Source: Pyrinomonadaceae bacterium
Lineage (GTDB): Bacteria; Acidobacteriota; Blastocatellia; Pyrinomonadales; Pyrinomonadaceae
Length of the DNA stretch: 64,000 nt
NCBI GenBank assembly: GCA_030841085.1
Contig: JAVEDP010000021.1
Span: 186,001 to 250,000 of the forward strand
Direction of reading: 5' to 3'
Shown here: positions 29,375 through 38,446 of the stretch, piece after piece
Layout: the number at the start of each line of letters is the position of its first letter
Position numbering within the stretch: position 1 is the first letter of the stretch
Made by a program: the position numbers and the translations under genes
Notes under the pieces: generated by a model
What the model was told of the DNA's origin: nothing
Database searches by the model: none
The model's input: the letters and a program-made list of their open reading frames with translations, nothing else

Positions 29375-30607
29375 TTAAGCGTTGCGCAGCAGTTCAGCGG
29401 CATGAATCCTGGATGCCGCGCGTGCCGGATAAATCGTCGCCAGGATGCTGAGCACTAAGGCAATCGCTGCCGCAAAAAGCACGTTGTAACTGTCGAGGTG
29501 CAACGGCACGCTGCTAATTGAATAGACGTCCGCCGGCAAACTAATTAAGTGATAGCGATCGGCAGCCAGCGTCGCGATCGCGCCCAGTAAAACTCCGGCG
29601 ACGGCTCCGCACAATCCGAGGATTGCGCCTTCGATCATGAAAATTGTCATGATGCCATTCGGCGTCGCGCCCATGGCATTCAAAATCGCTATGTCGCGCC
29701 GGCGCTCCATAACCAGCAGAATGAGCGTAGTCGTAATGTTCAGCGCGGCGATCAAAACTATCAGCGCAATTATGATGATGCCGAGACGCCTCTCGAGCGT
29801 GAGCGCGGTAAACAACGGCCGATTGGCTTCCTGCCAATCAATCACCTGGTAGGCGCTACCGAGTTTCTGTCTTATCTGCGCCGAGGTTTTCTTGACGCCG
29901 TAAATGTCGTTGACCTGGACAGCGACCATTGACGCCGCGTGAGCATTACCGGTGAAAGCAGCAATCGTTTCCAGCGGCGCATAAATCCAGGTCGAGTCAT
30001 ATTCGAATAAGCCTGACCGCGAAACGCCGCCGACCCGCACCCGACGCCGGTTGGCGTTCGCAGATGAATAAGCAGACTGCGCGGAAATCACATCGGCTGT
30101 ATCTCCAACGTCAACTCCCAGGCGCGTGGCCAGCTCGACACCCAGCACCACTGACGGAAGCGCTTGTTCAGCGCCGTCGCTTTTGAAAACTGCTTCAAGA
30201 GATCCGCGAACGAGCGTGGCGGAAATGTCATTAGTTACTCGTGGAGATGAAGGATCGAAGCCGCGCAAGACTCCATATGCCGAACCCTTTGGACCAATGA
30301 TCACCGCACCGTCATAGGTGGTTCCAGCCGAACCTGTGACGCCCGCTACGCTCGCGACTTGCGATGCGAGCTGCCGATAGTCTGTCAGCGGCTGGCCATC
30401 CGCGCGCATTACGGTAATGTGGGCCGTACCGCGCAAAATCTTGTCGCGCATCTCATCGCGAAAACCTTCGGCTAAGGCAAGCGCCACAATCAGCGACGCG
30501 ACGCCCATTGCGATTCCGACAACGGCAATCAGCGTCGTCGCGCGCGCCAGCCGGTGCTTGCGGCGCGAACCGAGATAACGCAACGCTAAGAAAACTTCAT
30601 ACTGCAT
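29375..30607 (-). CDS. Lipoprotein-releasing system permease (LolC/LolE family)
   Basis: A 410-residue ABC permease. It has an N-terminal helix (VGIAMGVASLIVALALAEGFRDEM), a periplasmic MacB_PCD-like domain (about residues 50-250) and three C-terminal helices with FtsX-type sequence (RDIAILNAMGATPNGIMTIFMIEGAILG). Only one such permease is present, so it probably works as a homodimer with LolD (LolF-like), which is known in other phyla. It is upstream of lolD in one operon. Confidence 0.92.
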   Translation of the reverse strand: MQYEVFLALRYLGSRRKHRLARATTLIAVVGIAMGVASLIVALALAEGFRDEMRDKILRGTAHITVMRADGQPLTDYRQLASQVASVAGVTGSAGTTYDGAVIIGPKGSAYGVLRGFDPSSPRVTNDISATLVRGSLEAVFKSDGAEQALPSVVLGVELATRLGVDVGDTADVISAQSAYSSANANRRRVRVGGVSRSGLFEYDSTWIYAPLETIAAFTGNAHAASMVAVQVNDIYGVKKTSAQIRQKLGSAYQVIDWQEANRPLFTALTLERRLGIIIIALIVLIAALNITTTLILLVMERRRDIAILNAMGATPNGIMTIFMIEGAILGLCGAVAGVLLGAIATLAADRYHLISLPADVYSISSVPLHLDSYNVLFAAAIALVLSILATIYPARAASRIHAAELLRNA

Positions 30608-30637
30608 CTTCGTTACTTAATTGAAAACCTGCAGTTG

Positions 30638-32284
30638 TTAGCCACTTATTTGCGGACACTTCTTCGTGTCTTCCGGCCGGTTTGCGGGAAGTAGTTTTTC
30701 CAGGTTAGGTGAGTCGGTCGCGCCGCTCTCGCCGCGCGGCCTGATCTCATAAATCGTGTTCGTCACGCGGTGAAAACTAAAGCGCCGCTGCAAATCAACA
30801 ATGGCCGGAATCTCGTCACGCTGCCAACCACACGGCAACCACCAGCGCGGGTCAGTGTCCAGGAATACGCGGCGGCCTTGCGCGAGGTAGTTTTCAATCG
30901 AGGGAACCAACTGACTCCCTAGCCAACCTCCACCGGTGCCTAGCGTTTCCCATTTGCCCAGTCCGATCGCCCGCCAGTAGGTGACGGCGATAGTTTGCGC
31001 GCCTGAAATCATGACCGCATCGGGCGGAAGTTTTTCTAACTGATAGCGATAGTTCTTGCTCATAGCGCGCCGCTCGATAAATTGTTGGCTCGCCGGCCGA
31101 AGCAGGAGAGTGAACACAACCGCGAGCACCAGCACAGCACCCAGACATGTCGCAAAAACAATGCGCATACTGCGAACACGACGCTGCAAGGTGCGAATCA
31201 AGAAAGCGGCAGACAGCGGCGCGATCGCCGGCATGCCGGTCAAGAAGTAGCGCCAGTTAACGGCCGTGCTGTAGTTAAAGAAAAGCAACAGATTGGCAAA
31301 CAAGCCAACCGCCGCGAGCAAAAGCAGCGGTGACAGTTTGCGTGCACGCCATTCACTGATCATCGCCGGCAGCAGCGAAATAAAAACCATCGGGCAGCTA
31401 ACAAAAAAATACGCCAGGTAAGGCCACAAATTTCGGACCGTCACCGGATGTCGCGCGGTTTCCTGCCGCATTGATTCGCGCCAGCCGTACCAAATGCTGC
31501 GATAGTTCGGATCGGTAACAAACCAAAAGCCGAACCAGCCAAGCGCGCAGCAAGCAAACAACAAACATGAGCCGGCGACAATCAGAATTTCGCGACGGCG
31601 CAATTTCCATCCGCAGACAAACGGGGCCAGCACCAACCACGGCACGTAAAAACCGATCGTCTCGCGCAGGTTTACGCCCAAACCCAATAACGCCGCGCCC
31701 GCCAGCACCAGCCAAACGCGGCGTTGTTGCAGTCCGCGATAATGGAGAATCAGCGCTACCGCCAACAGCAGCACGGACGGCACGTCGGTCATCACCTGAC
31801 CGCCGTAGAGAACGAATACCGGCGACGCCACGATAAAAAGCACCGCCAGCGTCGCCGCGTAAAGCGATCGCGAAACGTCGCGCGCCAGGACCCAACAAGC
31901 TATCAATGCCAGCGGAGCTTGTACGACGACTGCGTACTTAAAAATCAGGTACGCGCTTTCCGGCTGCACGTTAAAGAGGCGATGGGCCAACTGATAAAGC
32001 GCGTGGTTCTCGAAAATAAATAAATTGCGGCCGAGCGCCATTGACGACGGATAGCCGGCCAGCGACAGCATGGTGTAGTCGAGCCCGTCCCAGTCGCCGA
32101 TGAACGGATCGACGAACCAGAGCACCAGGATCAGTCCCAGCAACGCTGGGATGGACCACCAGAGCCACGATCTTAAAAACGAAATTTGTCCGGGAATTTC
32201 AGAATCCAACGGCGCAAACTGACGACGCCCAGTGAAAGTATCAGACGTTAGAGGTGTGTTTGTCGTTAGCGGTGTCGGGTTCAA
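30638..32284 (-). CDS. GT39/ArnT-like membrane glycosyltransferase
   Basis: A 548-residue protein with 11-13 membrane helices and a C-terminal soluble domain of about 110 residues. The N-terminal loop after the first helix has GDWDGLDY, where PMT/ArnT-fold enzymes carry a catalytic acidic residue. It probably transfers a sugar from a polyprenyl-phosphate donor to a lipid or protein on the periplasmic side; acceptor unknown. Its start overlaps the 3' end of the receiver/kinase gene by 44 bp, so the two are coupled. It could also be a distant PMT-2 family protein of other function. Confidence 0.72.
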   Translation of the reverse strand: MNPTPLTTNTPLTSDTFTGRRQFAPLDSEIPGQISFLRSWLWWSIPALLGLILVLWFVDPFIGDWDGLDYTMLSLAGYPSSMALGRNLFIFENHALYQLAHRLFNVQPESAYLIFKYAVVVQAPLALIACWVLARDVSRSLYAATLAVLFIVASPVFVLYGGQVMTDVPSVLLLAVALILHYRGLQQRRVWLVLAGAALLGLGVNLRETIGFYVPWLVLAPFVCGWKLRRREILIVAGSCLLFACCALGWFGFWFVTDPNYRSIWYGWRESMRQETARHPVTVRNLWPYLAYFFVSCPMVFISLLPAMISEWRARKLSPLLLLAAVGLFANLLLFFNYSTAVNWRYFLTGMPAIAPLSAAFLIRTLQRRVRSMRIVFATCLGAVLVLAVVFTLLLRPASQQFIERRAMSKNYRYQLEKLPPDAVMISGAQTIAVTYWRAIGLGKWETLGTGGGWLGSQLVPSIENYLAQGRRVFLDTDPRWWLPCGWQRDEIPAIVDLQRRFSFHRVTNTIYEIRPRGESGATDSPNLEKLLPANRPEDTKKCPQISG

Positions 32285-33101
32285 CGAGTTGAGTTTCTGC
32301 CGAACGGTCCGGTCTCTTTACCATCTTTACGCGATTGCCCTGCGCATTGTACTCAACTTCGTCCATGATGTTGTAAATAAGCAGCACGCCGCGGCCGGAC
32401 GACTTAAAAAGATTTGCCGGGTCGCGAGGATCGGGAATCGTTTGCACGTCAAAGCCTTCGCCTTCGTCTTCAATCGTAAAGCACGCTTCTTTCGGCGACA
32501 GCTCAGCGCCGATGCGCACCAATTTGGTGGCATCGTTCTTGTTGCCGTGCTTGACTGCATTTACAAAAGCCTCGTCGAGCGCGACGTACAGATTCGAGCC
32601 TTCCGCCGCAACCAAACCTAATTTCGAAACGCGCGCTAGCAGATATTGCAGGACGCCGTTCATCAACCCTAGATCGCTCGGTAGCTCAAACTCAATTTTC
32701 TCGTGAGTATGAGAAAGCAGATTCGGATCGTCGACATAACGCAGCTTGTGTGAAAGTGTCTGCTCGATAATTTCACGCAGCTCGCCTTCAGCATATGGAT
32801 GTCGCGTGCAATTGACGGCACCCATCTTGAAAGCTTTTACAATGGTGGGTTCGGTTGCGCTTGCCTCGACGGCGGCCAATAAATGTTTACGGTGCAGCTC
32901 GCTGACGGGTTGGCCGTTGGTGCGTGAGTCGTCGGCCAAATCGCTGATGATCAAATCGAAGTGGTCTATGTCGCGACGCCTGAGCGCCTCGTCGCGATCG
33001 CCGGTGGTAACGACTTCATTACCCATTTCACCCAGGACGCGGGCGAGAATAGCACGCAGTTCATCGTTATTATCGATGATGAGAATCCTACGTTTCTGCA
33101 T
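32241..33101 (-). CDS. Receiver domain fused to RsbW-like ATP-binding kinase domain
   Basis: A 286-residue protein from ATG 33101 (MQKRRILIID). The N-terminal receiver domain (1-120) keeps the phospho-acceptor in LIISDL, but where receivers normally have KPF it reads RHPY, so the conserved Lys is lost. A C-terminal HATPase_c domain of the anti-sigma/RsbW type follows (ALDEAFVNAVKHGN as N-box, EDEGEGFD, GRGVLLIYNIMDEVEY). It could be a serine kinase acting on an anti-anti-sigma factor, controlled by an altered receiver. No sigma or STAS gene is adjacent. Confidence 0.87.
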   Translation of the reverse strand: MQKRRILIIDNNDELRAILARVLGEMGNEVVTTGDRDEALRRRDIDHFDLIISDLADDSRTNGQPVSELHRKHLLAAVEASATEPTIVKAFKMGAVNCTRHPYAEGELREIIEQTLSHKLRYVDDPNLLSHTHEKIEFELPSDLGLMNGVLQYLLARVSKLGLVAAEGSNLYVALDEAFVNAVKHGNKNDATKLVRIGAELSPKEACFTIEDEGEGFDVQTIPDPRDPANLFKSSGRGVLLIYNIMDEVEYNAQGNRVKMVKRPDRSAETQLVEPDTANDKHTSNV

Positions 33102-33247
33102 CCCGCTCCGTTCTGTCACTGAGAAGTTAGGAGAGTTTCAAAAGCGCCCGACGCGTCGACTTGCGGGCACTTCTAACGAACTTTACGAGAACTGTGGCCG
33201 CTACGTTCCGCAATATATCATTGGCCCAAGCAAAGAGGTAGGCGCAA

Positions 33248-33372
33248 AACAGCAAAGAGCAAAGGGCAAAGGGCTAAGAGCCGTGACAACGGAGAGACTT
33301 TGTTTACTGTTTACTGTTTGCGGTTTACTCTTTGCCCTTAGCTCTTGGCCCTTTGCTTTAGCTCTTTGCCAC
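33248..33372. repeat. GCAAAGG heptamer palindrome
   Basis: GCAAAGA/GCAAAGG-type units (33248-33282) face complementary CTTTGCC, TTTACTG and TTAGCTC units (33301-33372). The element lies just upstream of the LpxL-like gene and adds an artefactual N-terminal extension to its open frame. Confidence 0.85.
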
Positions 33373-33405
33373 GGCTGCGCTACACTACGCGTCCTATCCG
33401 ACGGC

Positions 33406-34329
33406 ATGGCCAAACACAGCAAATCTCAAATAGCTCTCGAATACGCACTGGCAAGGTCAATACTGTGGAGTCTCGGCGCGTTACCGCGTCGTGCGGCAAT
33501 CGCTGTTGGGTTGGGCGTTGGCTACGTCGCTTATCATCTGCTGGGCAAGCTGCGAAGAGCCGGACAGCGCAATCTGGAGATAGCTTTTCCGGATAAATCC
33601 GAAAACGAGCGCCGGCAATTATTGCGCGGCAGCTTCTCAAGTCTGGGGCGGCTGCTGGGCGAATTTAGTCAACTGCCAAAGGCGACGCCGGAAAAATTGC
33701 GCCAGCTTATCGAGTATGACGAGGTTGGCCTTCGTCATTTGCGAGAGGCGGAGAAGAACAAACGCGGCGTCATTTTTTTGACCGGTCATCTCGGCGTTTG
33801 GGAGCTGCATAGTTTTGGTTGGTCAGCGCTTGAGTATCCACTCAGTTTCCTGGTGCGTCCGCTCGACAATGATCGCATCGAAGAAATGGTGGAACGAATT
33901 CGCACCAGGTTTGGCAACCGCGCGATTGATAAGAAGAGCGCGGCGCGCCAGTCGTTGCGCGTATTGCGCGAAGGCGGCACGCTTGGGATTTTGTCGGACC
34001 TGAATACCCAACCTAACGAAGGCGTGTTTGTTCCTTTCTTTGGCAAGCTCGCCTGTACCACCGCCGGCATTGCCACGCTGGCGTTGAAAACCGACGCGGT
34101 GGTGATTCCAACTTGCGCAATCTGGGACAGAAAAAAGAAGCGTTACTTTTTTCATGGCGATCCGCCGGTTGATTTAGTGCGCACCGGCGATCACGCCAAA
34201 GACATTCAGGTGAACACCGCGAATTTCGCCGCGGCGATCGAACGCATGGTTCGGCTCTATCCGGATCAATGGCTCTGGATTCATAAGCGCTGGAAGACGC
34301 GGCCACCCGGCGAAGCGGAGATTTACTAA
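33406..34329 (+). CDS. LpxL/HtrB-family lysophospholipid acyltransferase
   Basis: A 307-residue protein from ATG 33406. The frame stays open to 32746, but that part is antisense to the receiver/kinase gene and repeat. Family features: a hydrophobic N-terminal segment (residues 20-45), GVIFLTGHLGVWELH with the HxxxxE catalytic pair near residue 125, RPLDN, and DLNTQPNEGVFVPFFGKLA. Such enzymes add secondary acyl chains to Kdo2-lipid A at the inner membrane. It fits the lipid A genes on the other strand. Confidence 0.88.
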   Translation: MAKHSKSQIALEYALARSILWSLGALPRRAAIAVGLGVGYVAYHLLGKLRRAGQRNLEIAFPDKSENERRQLLRGSFSSLGRLLGEFSQLPKATPEKLRQLIEYDEVGLRHLREAEKNKRGVIFLTGHLGVWELHSFGWSALEYPLSFLVRPLDNDRIEEMVERIRTRFGNRAIDKKSAARQSLRVLREGGTLGILSDLNTQPNEGVFVPFFGKLACTTAGIATLALKTDAVVIPTCAIWDRKKKRYFFHGDPPVDLVRTGDHAKDIQVNTANFAAAIERMVRLYPDQWLWIHKRWKTRPPGEAEIY

Positions 34330-34378
34330 TTCGTTGAAGGGTGGGATTTCAATCTCGTGGCAAGAGGCTCCGCTTTCA

Positions 34379-34503
34379 CTGGGACCGCGGGCGTCCCGCC
34401 CGCAGCGTTGCGGAAGCATGCACAGTTTTCCGGCAGACATTCACTAGCCTAAGGTCTTGTTCGCGCTTTGCGCTCATTGCGGGCGGGACGCCCGCGGTCC
34501 CAG
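34379..34503. repeat. Inverted repeat with perfect 26-bp arms
   Basis: Arms 34379-34404 and 34478-34503 are exact reverse complements (core GGGACCGCGGGCGTCCCG), with a 73-bp spacer. It fills the gap between two acyltransferase genes. A MITE/REP-like element; no target-site duplication was recognised. Confidence 0.9.
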
Positions 34504-34583
34504 TAAGCCGCTGAGCAGTTGGCCCAATCTTGAGACCAGCTTACTTAGTGCGACACTTTGTTTCCGTTATACTTCGGATACCC

Positions 34584-35327
34584 ATGCAAGCTTCGGCCGA
34601 ACAATTCAAAGGTGCGGGCCCCGCGGAACAGACTATTGCGCGCGCTTACGAGTTTGCTGATCTCTCCTCTTATCCAGCCAAAGAAAGATTGCTGATTCGC
34701 GCCGCCGATCTGGCGTTCTTCTTCTTGATAAAGTTGATTGGCAGCACGATTCGCTGGCAAATCAAGGGTTGGGAAAACTGGGAAGCCGCAAGCAGCGATG
34801 GGCGTATTCCCATTTACACCTTCTGGCACAACCGCGTCTTTCTTTCCACCTATTTCTGGCGCCGGCGTCGCATCGTGGTGATGACGTCACAAAGTTTCGA
34901 CGGCGAATATATTGCTCGCTTTATTCAGCGGTTCGGTTACGGCGCCGCGCGCGGCTCCAGCACTCGCGGCGCTGTCGGCGCAGTTATCGAGATGACGCGT
35001 CTGATGCGCGCCGGCTGTCCCACGGCTTTTACAATTGATGGTCCAAAAGGTCCGCGCTACATTGCCAAGATGGGCGCTGTGTTACTGGCGAAAAAAACCG
35101 GCCAACCAATTTTGCCATTCACCATTACTGCGGATCATTTTTGGGAAGCGAAGAAGAGCTGGGACGGTTTCCAGGTGCCCTATCCCTTCAGCCGCGCGTG
35201 CGTAACGATCGCGCCGCCAATTTTCGTTCCCGCCGATGCGGATGAAACCACGTTGAATGCGAAACGCGACGAGCTTCAACGGGCGCTTGACGTGATTAAT
35301 GGTAAAGATTGGGCGGCACAAACTTAA
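34584..35327 (+). CDS. DUF374 lysophospholipid acyltransferase-family protein
   Basis: A 247-residue protein from ATG 34584. DUF374 features: IPIYTFWHNRVF with the catalytic His of the HxxxxD-like site, VVMTSQSFDGEYIARFI, GSSTRGAVGAVIEM and FTIDGPKGPR. A hydrophobic stretch at residues 37-52 suggests membrane association. These proteins are related to LpxL-type acyltransferases and are often next to lipid A or Kdo genes; the acceptor is not established. It lies downstream of the LpxL-like gene on the same strand. Confidence 0.87.
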   Translation: MQASAEQFKGAGPAEQTIARAYEFADLSSYPAKERLLIRAADLAFFFLIKLIGSTIRWQIKGWENWEAASSDGRIPIYTFWHNRVFLSTYFWRRRRIVVMTSQSFDGEYIARFIQRFGYGAARGSSTRGAVGAVIEMTRLMRAGCPTAFTIDGPKGPRYIAKMGAVLLAKKTGQPILPFTITADHFWEAKKSWDGFQVPYPFSRACVTIAPPIFVPADADETTLNAKRDELQRALDVINGKDWAAQT

Positions 35328-35399
35328 TGGGATGAGCGCGGGCACTAACCAATTGGTTCTTGAACCAACTTCATGGAAAGCATTTGAGGCAACAAAGTA

Positions 35400-35606
35400 A
35401 TGAGTGGAAAGAAACTAATTCTGACGGACGATTTCTTTGCTGAGAACGTAAAGGATATCGAAAGAATCCTACGACGTGCTGTGCGCCACGCGCTGAAACT
35501 GCACAAGGCCCTGGGGAACCCGATTGCCGTATGGGAAGATGGCAAGGTCGTCATGATACCCGCGGATGAAATAATAATTCCAACTGAATTAGAATCCCCG
35601 CAATGA
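35400..35606 (+). CDS. Small conserved-looking protein of unknown function
   Basis: A 68-residue ORF (KKLILTDDFFAENVKDIERIL...ALKLHKALGNPIAVWEDGKVVMIPADEI). The composition and the helix-then-strand layout look like a real protein, similar in feel to small antitoxin-like or regulatory proteins. There is no clear Shine-Dalgarno (AGGCAACAAAG is nearby). No family recognised. Confidence 0.55.
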   Translation: MSGKKLILTDDFFAENVKDIERILRRAVRHALKLHKALGNPIAVWEDGKVVMIPADEIIIPTELESPQ

Positions 35607-35751
35607 GCAGTTTAGGCCGCGCGCTTTGCTTTGCGCGCATTCCCAGTTAGTCTTACCTTCTCTCTCAAACAATTCGCGTTAGTGCAACCTGCAACGGATG
35701 ACCTGTCTCGGGACGATGGGTTATTCGCGAGGCAGACTCAAGGAGTAATAG

Positions 35752-37074
35752 ATGAAAATAGTTCTTGCCTTAATGCTTGGTCTTGTCACGGTCTTATCGA
35801 CTTCGGCCCAGGGCCTCAAGCCGCCCAAGGAAACAGCATTGGACCGCTTTCTTCGATATGCAAAGATCGACACGCAATCAGCGGAAGATCAGGCCACAGT
35901 TCCCAGCACCAAGAAGCAGCTCAACCTCGCCAACCTGCTGGTGAAAGAGTTGAAAGAAATCGGCGCCCAGAATGTGCGTGTCAGTGAATTCGGAATCGTC
36001 TACGCGACTGTGCCGGGAAATCTGCCGGACAATTCCAAGGTTCCGGTCATTGGATTCATTTCGCACATGGACACCTCGCCCGCCGTCTCTGGTGAAAATG
36101 TAAACGTTGTCATTCACAAAAACTATCAGGGCGGCGACATTGTCTTACCGAAAGATCCGACGCAGATAATCACTGTCGCCGGCAGTCCGGTGCTAAAAGA
36201 ATTGATCGGCGATGACATCATCACCGCCGACGGCACGACTCTGCTGGGTTCCGACGATAAGTCCGGCATCGCAGAAATCATGACGATGGTCGATACCTTT
36301 ATGCAGAACCCGCAACTGAAACACGGCACGATCGCCGTCGCGTTCACACCCGATGAAGAAGTTGGGGGCGGTATCGACAAGTTTGACGTCCCGGGCTTTG
36401 GCGCGAAGTTGGCCTACACCGTCGACGGCGAATCGCTGGGCGAGATTAGTAACGAAACCTGGAGCGCGCGCACGGCTAGCGTAACCTTCCAGGGCAAGAG
36501 CACACATCCGGGCACGGCTAAAGGGATCATGATCAATTCCATGTACGCGCTCTCCGATTATCTGTCGCGCTTTCCGCACGACATGCTGCCGGAGACGACT
36601 GAGGGTCGCGTTGGTTTTGTTCATCCTTACACTGGCGTGGCCGACGTCGAACAATCCAGCGTAAAAGTTCTGCTGCGCGATTTTGACATGAGCGGGCTCG
36701 ACGCAAAGGAAAAGCTGCTGCGCGACATGGTAGCCCAGACACAGGCGAAGTTCCCGGCCGTTAAGATTTCGATTGAAGTTAAAGAGAACTACAAGAACAT
36801 GAAGGAAGTGCTGAAGAACTATCCGGAGTTAACTGACAACGCAATCGAAGCGGCGAAGCGTGCCGGCGTTAAGCCTTACATGCTGGCCGTGCGCGGCGGT
36901 ACCGATGGTTCAAACCTGACGTTTAGAGGCCTGCCAACTCCAAACTTGTTCACCGGCGGCGCGAATTTTCACGGCAAATTGGAATTCAATTCGCGTGGGG
37001 GTCTGGAGAAAAGTACCAAGACATTGATTAATCTCGTGCAGATTTTCGCGGAGAAAGCGAAAGCCGCAAATTAG
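35752..37074 (+). CDS. pepT: Peptidase T-like M20 tripeptidase with signal peptide
   Basis: A 440-residue protein. M20B features: GFISHMDTSPA (first zinc His), LLGSDDKSGIAEIM (bridging Asp), FTPDEEVGGG (general-base Glu and zinc Glu), a dimerisation insert (residues about 215-330), and RGGTDGSNLTFRGLPTPN. PepT removes the N-terminal residue of tripeptides. Unlike the cytoplasmic enzyme, this one has a clear signal peptide (MKIVLALMLGLVTVLSTSAQG), so it is probably periplasmic. Confidence 0.92.
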   Translation: MKIVLALMLGLVTVLSTSAQGLKPPKETALDRFLRYAKIDTQSAEDQATVPSTKKQLNLANLLVKELKEIGAQNVRVSEFGIVYATVPGNLPDNSKVPVIGFISHMDTSPAVSGENVNVVIHKNYQGGDIVLPKDPTQIITVAGSPVLKELIGDDIITADGTTLLGSDDKSGIAEIMTMVDTFMQNPQLKHGTIAVAFTPDEEVGGGIDKFDVPGFGAKLAYTVDGESLGEISNETWSARTASVTFQGKSTHPGTAKGIMINSMYALSDYLSRFPHDMLPETTEGRVGFVHPYTGVADVEQSSVKVLLRDFDMSGLDAKEKLLRDMVAQTQAKFPAVKISIEVKENYKNMKEVLKNYPELTDNAIEAAKRAGVKPYMLAVRGGTDGSNLTFRGLPTPNLFTGGANFHGKLEFNSRGGLEKSTKTLINLVQIFAEKAKAAN

Positions 37075-37092
37075 CGCGAACACCCGAATGTT

Positions 37093-37172
37093 GGTTCACC
37101 AGTGATACACACAGTTCACCAGCGATGGACATAGTTCACCAGCGATGGACATAGTTCACCAGCGACAGACAC
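37093..37172. repeat. Four tandem 20-bp units
   Basis: The unit AGTTCACCAGCGATGGACAT occurs at 37113 and 37133 without change and at 37093 and 37153 with a few changes. Units abut with no spacer, so it is a minisatellite and not a CRISPR. Confidence 0.88.
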
Positions 37173-37212
37173 CTTAGGGACCAAAAGGGACCATACATTA
37201 ATTTGCAGGTTA

Positions 37213-37335
37213 GGAAGGGTGGCTTGCCCCCGCTCTGGCGCCGACTGCGCGAGTGGTTACAGCACCTCAAACTTGAGATATTTCCGAATCAGTCGTCGCG
37301 CCGTCGGCGCTCGAGCGGGGGCAAGCCACCCTTCC
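37213..37335. repeat. Inverted repeat with perfect 22-bp arms
   Basis: Arms 37213-37234 and 37314-37335 are exact reverse complements (core GGGTGGCTTGCCCCC). Partial pairing (GGCGCCGAC/GTCGGCGC) extends inward. It is a relative of the 992-1138 element. Confidence 0.88.
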
Positions 37336-37391
37336 TGACCTGACATCTAGCTGAGCTGACCTGACAACTAGCCGAGCTAACCGGACACTAG
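37335..37391. repeat. Tandem 21-bp units (2.7 copies)
   Basis: CTGACCTGACATCTAGCTGAG at 37335 is followed by a near copy at 37356 and a partial third at 37377. It directly adjoins the inverted repeat and lies 58 bp before era. Confidence 0.8.
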
Positions 37392-37448
37392 TGGAGCTTG
37401 ACCAGATCAAATCAGCGTTTATCGGCGAAATTCCGCGGCTAAATTCTT

Positions 37449-38357
37449 ATGACAGCGAATTCTCAGACACGCGATTTCCGTAGCGGTTACGTCGCACTTG
37501 TCGGCAGACCCAATGCCGGCAAGTCGACGCTCTTGAATGCGCTCATCGGCCAAAAGATTGCCGCGGTTTCTGATAAGCCGCAGACAACGCGTTTCCGCAT
37601 TCAGGGAGTCATCACCGAACCGGAAGGTCAAATTGTTTTAGTCGACACGCCCGGCGTTCACCGGCCCGGCTATGAAATGAACCGGCGCATGATGGCGACC
37701 GTTCAGGATGCGCTGCTCGGCGTGGATCTTGTTTGCCTGATCCGCGATGCCTCAGTGTCGACGGGTAGCGGCGACAAATTTGTGCTTGAACTGGTCCAGC
37801 GATCACAAAAGCCGGCCCTGCTCCTGCTCAACAAGACTGACAAACTTAAAGACAAATCCGCGCTGTTGCCGCTGATCGAATGGTATCGAAACGAATATGA
37901 CTGGGCCGAGCTAATTCCAATCTCGGCGCTGCGCGGAAAAGAGATCGACGTCTTGCAAAAAATGATGATCAAACATCTGCCGCCCGGTGCGCCGATGTTT
38001 GGCGAAGACGAGTTGACGAACCAATCGGTTCGCACGATGGCTGCCGAGATCGTGCGCGAAAAGATTTTGCAAGCGACGCAGGAAGAGATTCCTTACGTGA
38101 CGGCGGTGGTGGTGGAGAAGTGGGAAGACGAGCGGGAAGACTTTACACGCATCCACTGCGCGATCTTTGTCGAGCGAACCACCCAGAAGAAGATCGTGAT
38201 CGGCAAAGGCGCGGCGCGCTTAAAAGAAATCGGCATACAGGCGCGCGCTGACATTGAAAGCCTGATCGGACACCGCTGTCACCTCGAGTTGTTCGTCAAA
38301 GTTGAAAAAGACTGGCGCGACAAAGCAGCGCTGTTGGAAGAACTTGGAATTCAATAG
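37449..38357 (+). CDS. era: GTPase Era
   Basis: A 302-residue essential GTPase that binds the 3' end of 16S rRNA in 30S assembly. G domain: GRPNAGKST (G1), QTTRFRIQG (G2), DTPGVHRP (G3), NKTD (G4) and ISAL (G5). The C-terminal KH domain contains VIGKGAARLKEIGIQAR. Length is normal. The KH-encoding end (from 38156) is duplicated at 51205-51406. Confidence 0.97.
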   Translation: MTANSQTRDFRSGYVALVGRPNAGKSTLLNALIGQKIAAVSDKPQTTRFRIQGVITEPEGQIVLVDTPGVHRPGYEMNRRMMATVQDALLGVDLVCLIRDASVSTGSGDKFVLELVQRSQKPALLLLNKTDKLKDKSALLPLIEWYRNEYDWAELIPISALRGKEIDVLQKMMIKHLPPGAPMFGEDELTNQSVRTMAAEIVREKILQATQEEIPYVTAVVVEKWEDEREDFTRIHCAIFVERTTQKKIVIGKGAARLKEIGIQARADIESLIGHRCHLELFVKVEKDWRDKAALLEELGIQ

Positions 38358-38446
38358 GCTCTCCAGCCCCGGATTATTGCGGGTTTAAGAAGCTGAGATT
38401 TCAAGAGGGTGACTGTGATTCACCACTTTAATTAGGGCGCGGGGCA

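Noticed and set aside
32746-33405. N-terminal extension of the LpxL-like frame
   Set aside because: It is antisense to the receiver/kinase gene and the heptamer repeat, and the acyltransferase family starts at ATG 33406.
37093-37172. CRISPR array
   Set aside because: Units of 20 bp abut with no variable spacers and no cas genes are present.
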